Origin: Bacillota bacterium
GTDB taxonomy: Bacteria; Bacillota; Clostridia; Acetivibrionales; DTU013
Direction of reading: 5' to 3'
NCBI GenBank assembly: GCA_023411645.1
Contig: JAEYON010000009.1
Location: 1-14,414 of the forward strand
DNA length: 14,414 nt
Below, one piece after another: positions 14,399-14,414 of the stretch. Position 1 is the first letter of the stretch; each line of letters begins with the position of its first letter. The notes under the pieces were generated by a model. That model saw only the letters and a program-made list of their open reading frames with translations, was not told the DNA's origin and made no database searches. Made by a program: the position numbers and the translations under genes.

Positions 14399-14414
14399 AC
14401 TTTTTATGTTGTAT
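14396..14414 (+). promoter_or_regulatory. partial rightward promoter leaving the window, probably for lexA
   Basis: TTGACT (5 of 6 matches to TTGACA) at 14396-14401 is followed by AT-rich sequence to the edge. A -10 at normal 16-18 base spacing would fall around 14418-14425, outside the window. The overlapping LexA box and the divergent yneA-like gene suggest lexA, as in Bacillus, but no coding sequence for it is visible. Confidence 0.45.

Overview
The window looks like chromosomal DNA of an anaerobic, probably spore-forming Clostridia-type member of the Bacillota. The evidence is consistent AGGAGG/GGAGG ribosome binding sites, Gram-positive LexA boxes of the CGAAC-N4-GTTCG type, an SLH-domain surface protein, a VanW/G5-type exported protein, a ThiI without rhodanese paired with its own cysteine desulfurase, and a YneA-like LysM protein at an SOS promoter. 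I cannot name a species. There is no prophage, insertion sequence, CRISPR array, tRNA or rRNA that I can see.

Layout. (a) 1-287: an intergenic region with a consensus leftward promoter (TTGACA-17-TATTCT) for a gene cut off at the left edge, and an 80-nt nested inverted repeat. (b) 288-10133, minus strand: nine genes, read right to left as cysteine desulfurase, thiI, a VanW/G5 membrane-anchored protein, a DUF2225 zinc-ribbon-like protein, an AIR-synthase/HypE-like protein, glyA, rarA, a small one-or-two-span membrane protein, and a LarA-family nickel racemase homologue. Gaps run from a 4-bp overlap to 100 nt and I see no strong intrinsic terminator between them, so there may be one or several read-through operons. 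(c) 10134-10297: a divergent intergenic region with an extended -10 promoter (TGGTATAAT) for the desulfurase operon and a 29-bp near-palindrome over its leader and ribosome binding site. (d) 10298-14012, plus strand: a secreted SLH plus GH18-like glycosidase gene, closely followed by a large polytopic membrane protein with C-terminal TPRs that resembles TMTC/GT-C O-glycosyltransferases. (e) 14023-14307, minus strand: a YneA-like TM+LysM protein under three LexA boxes. The outermost box overlaps a rightward -35 element that points out of the window, probably towards lexA.

How the genes work together. The desulfurase and ThiI form a sulfur-transfer pair for 4-thiouridine in tRNA. GlyA and RarA are housekeeping functions (one-carbon metabolism, replication-fork maintenance). 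The SLH-GH18 and TPR-glycosyltransferase genes form a plausible cell-surface pair. The LysM gene is a likely SOS-induced division inhibitor. Nothing amounts to a clearly new multi-gene system. The observations most worth following are the three-box SOS switch, the surface hydrolase/glycosyltransferase pair with its 21-bp in-frame repeat, the palindrome over the desulfurase leader, the (ATAG)5 tract before the DUF2225 gene, and the 80-nt hairpin beyond larA.
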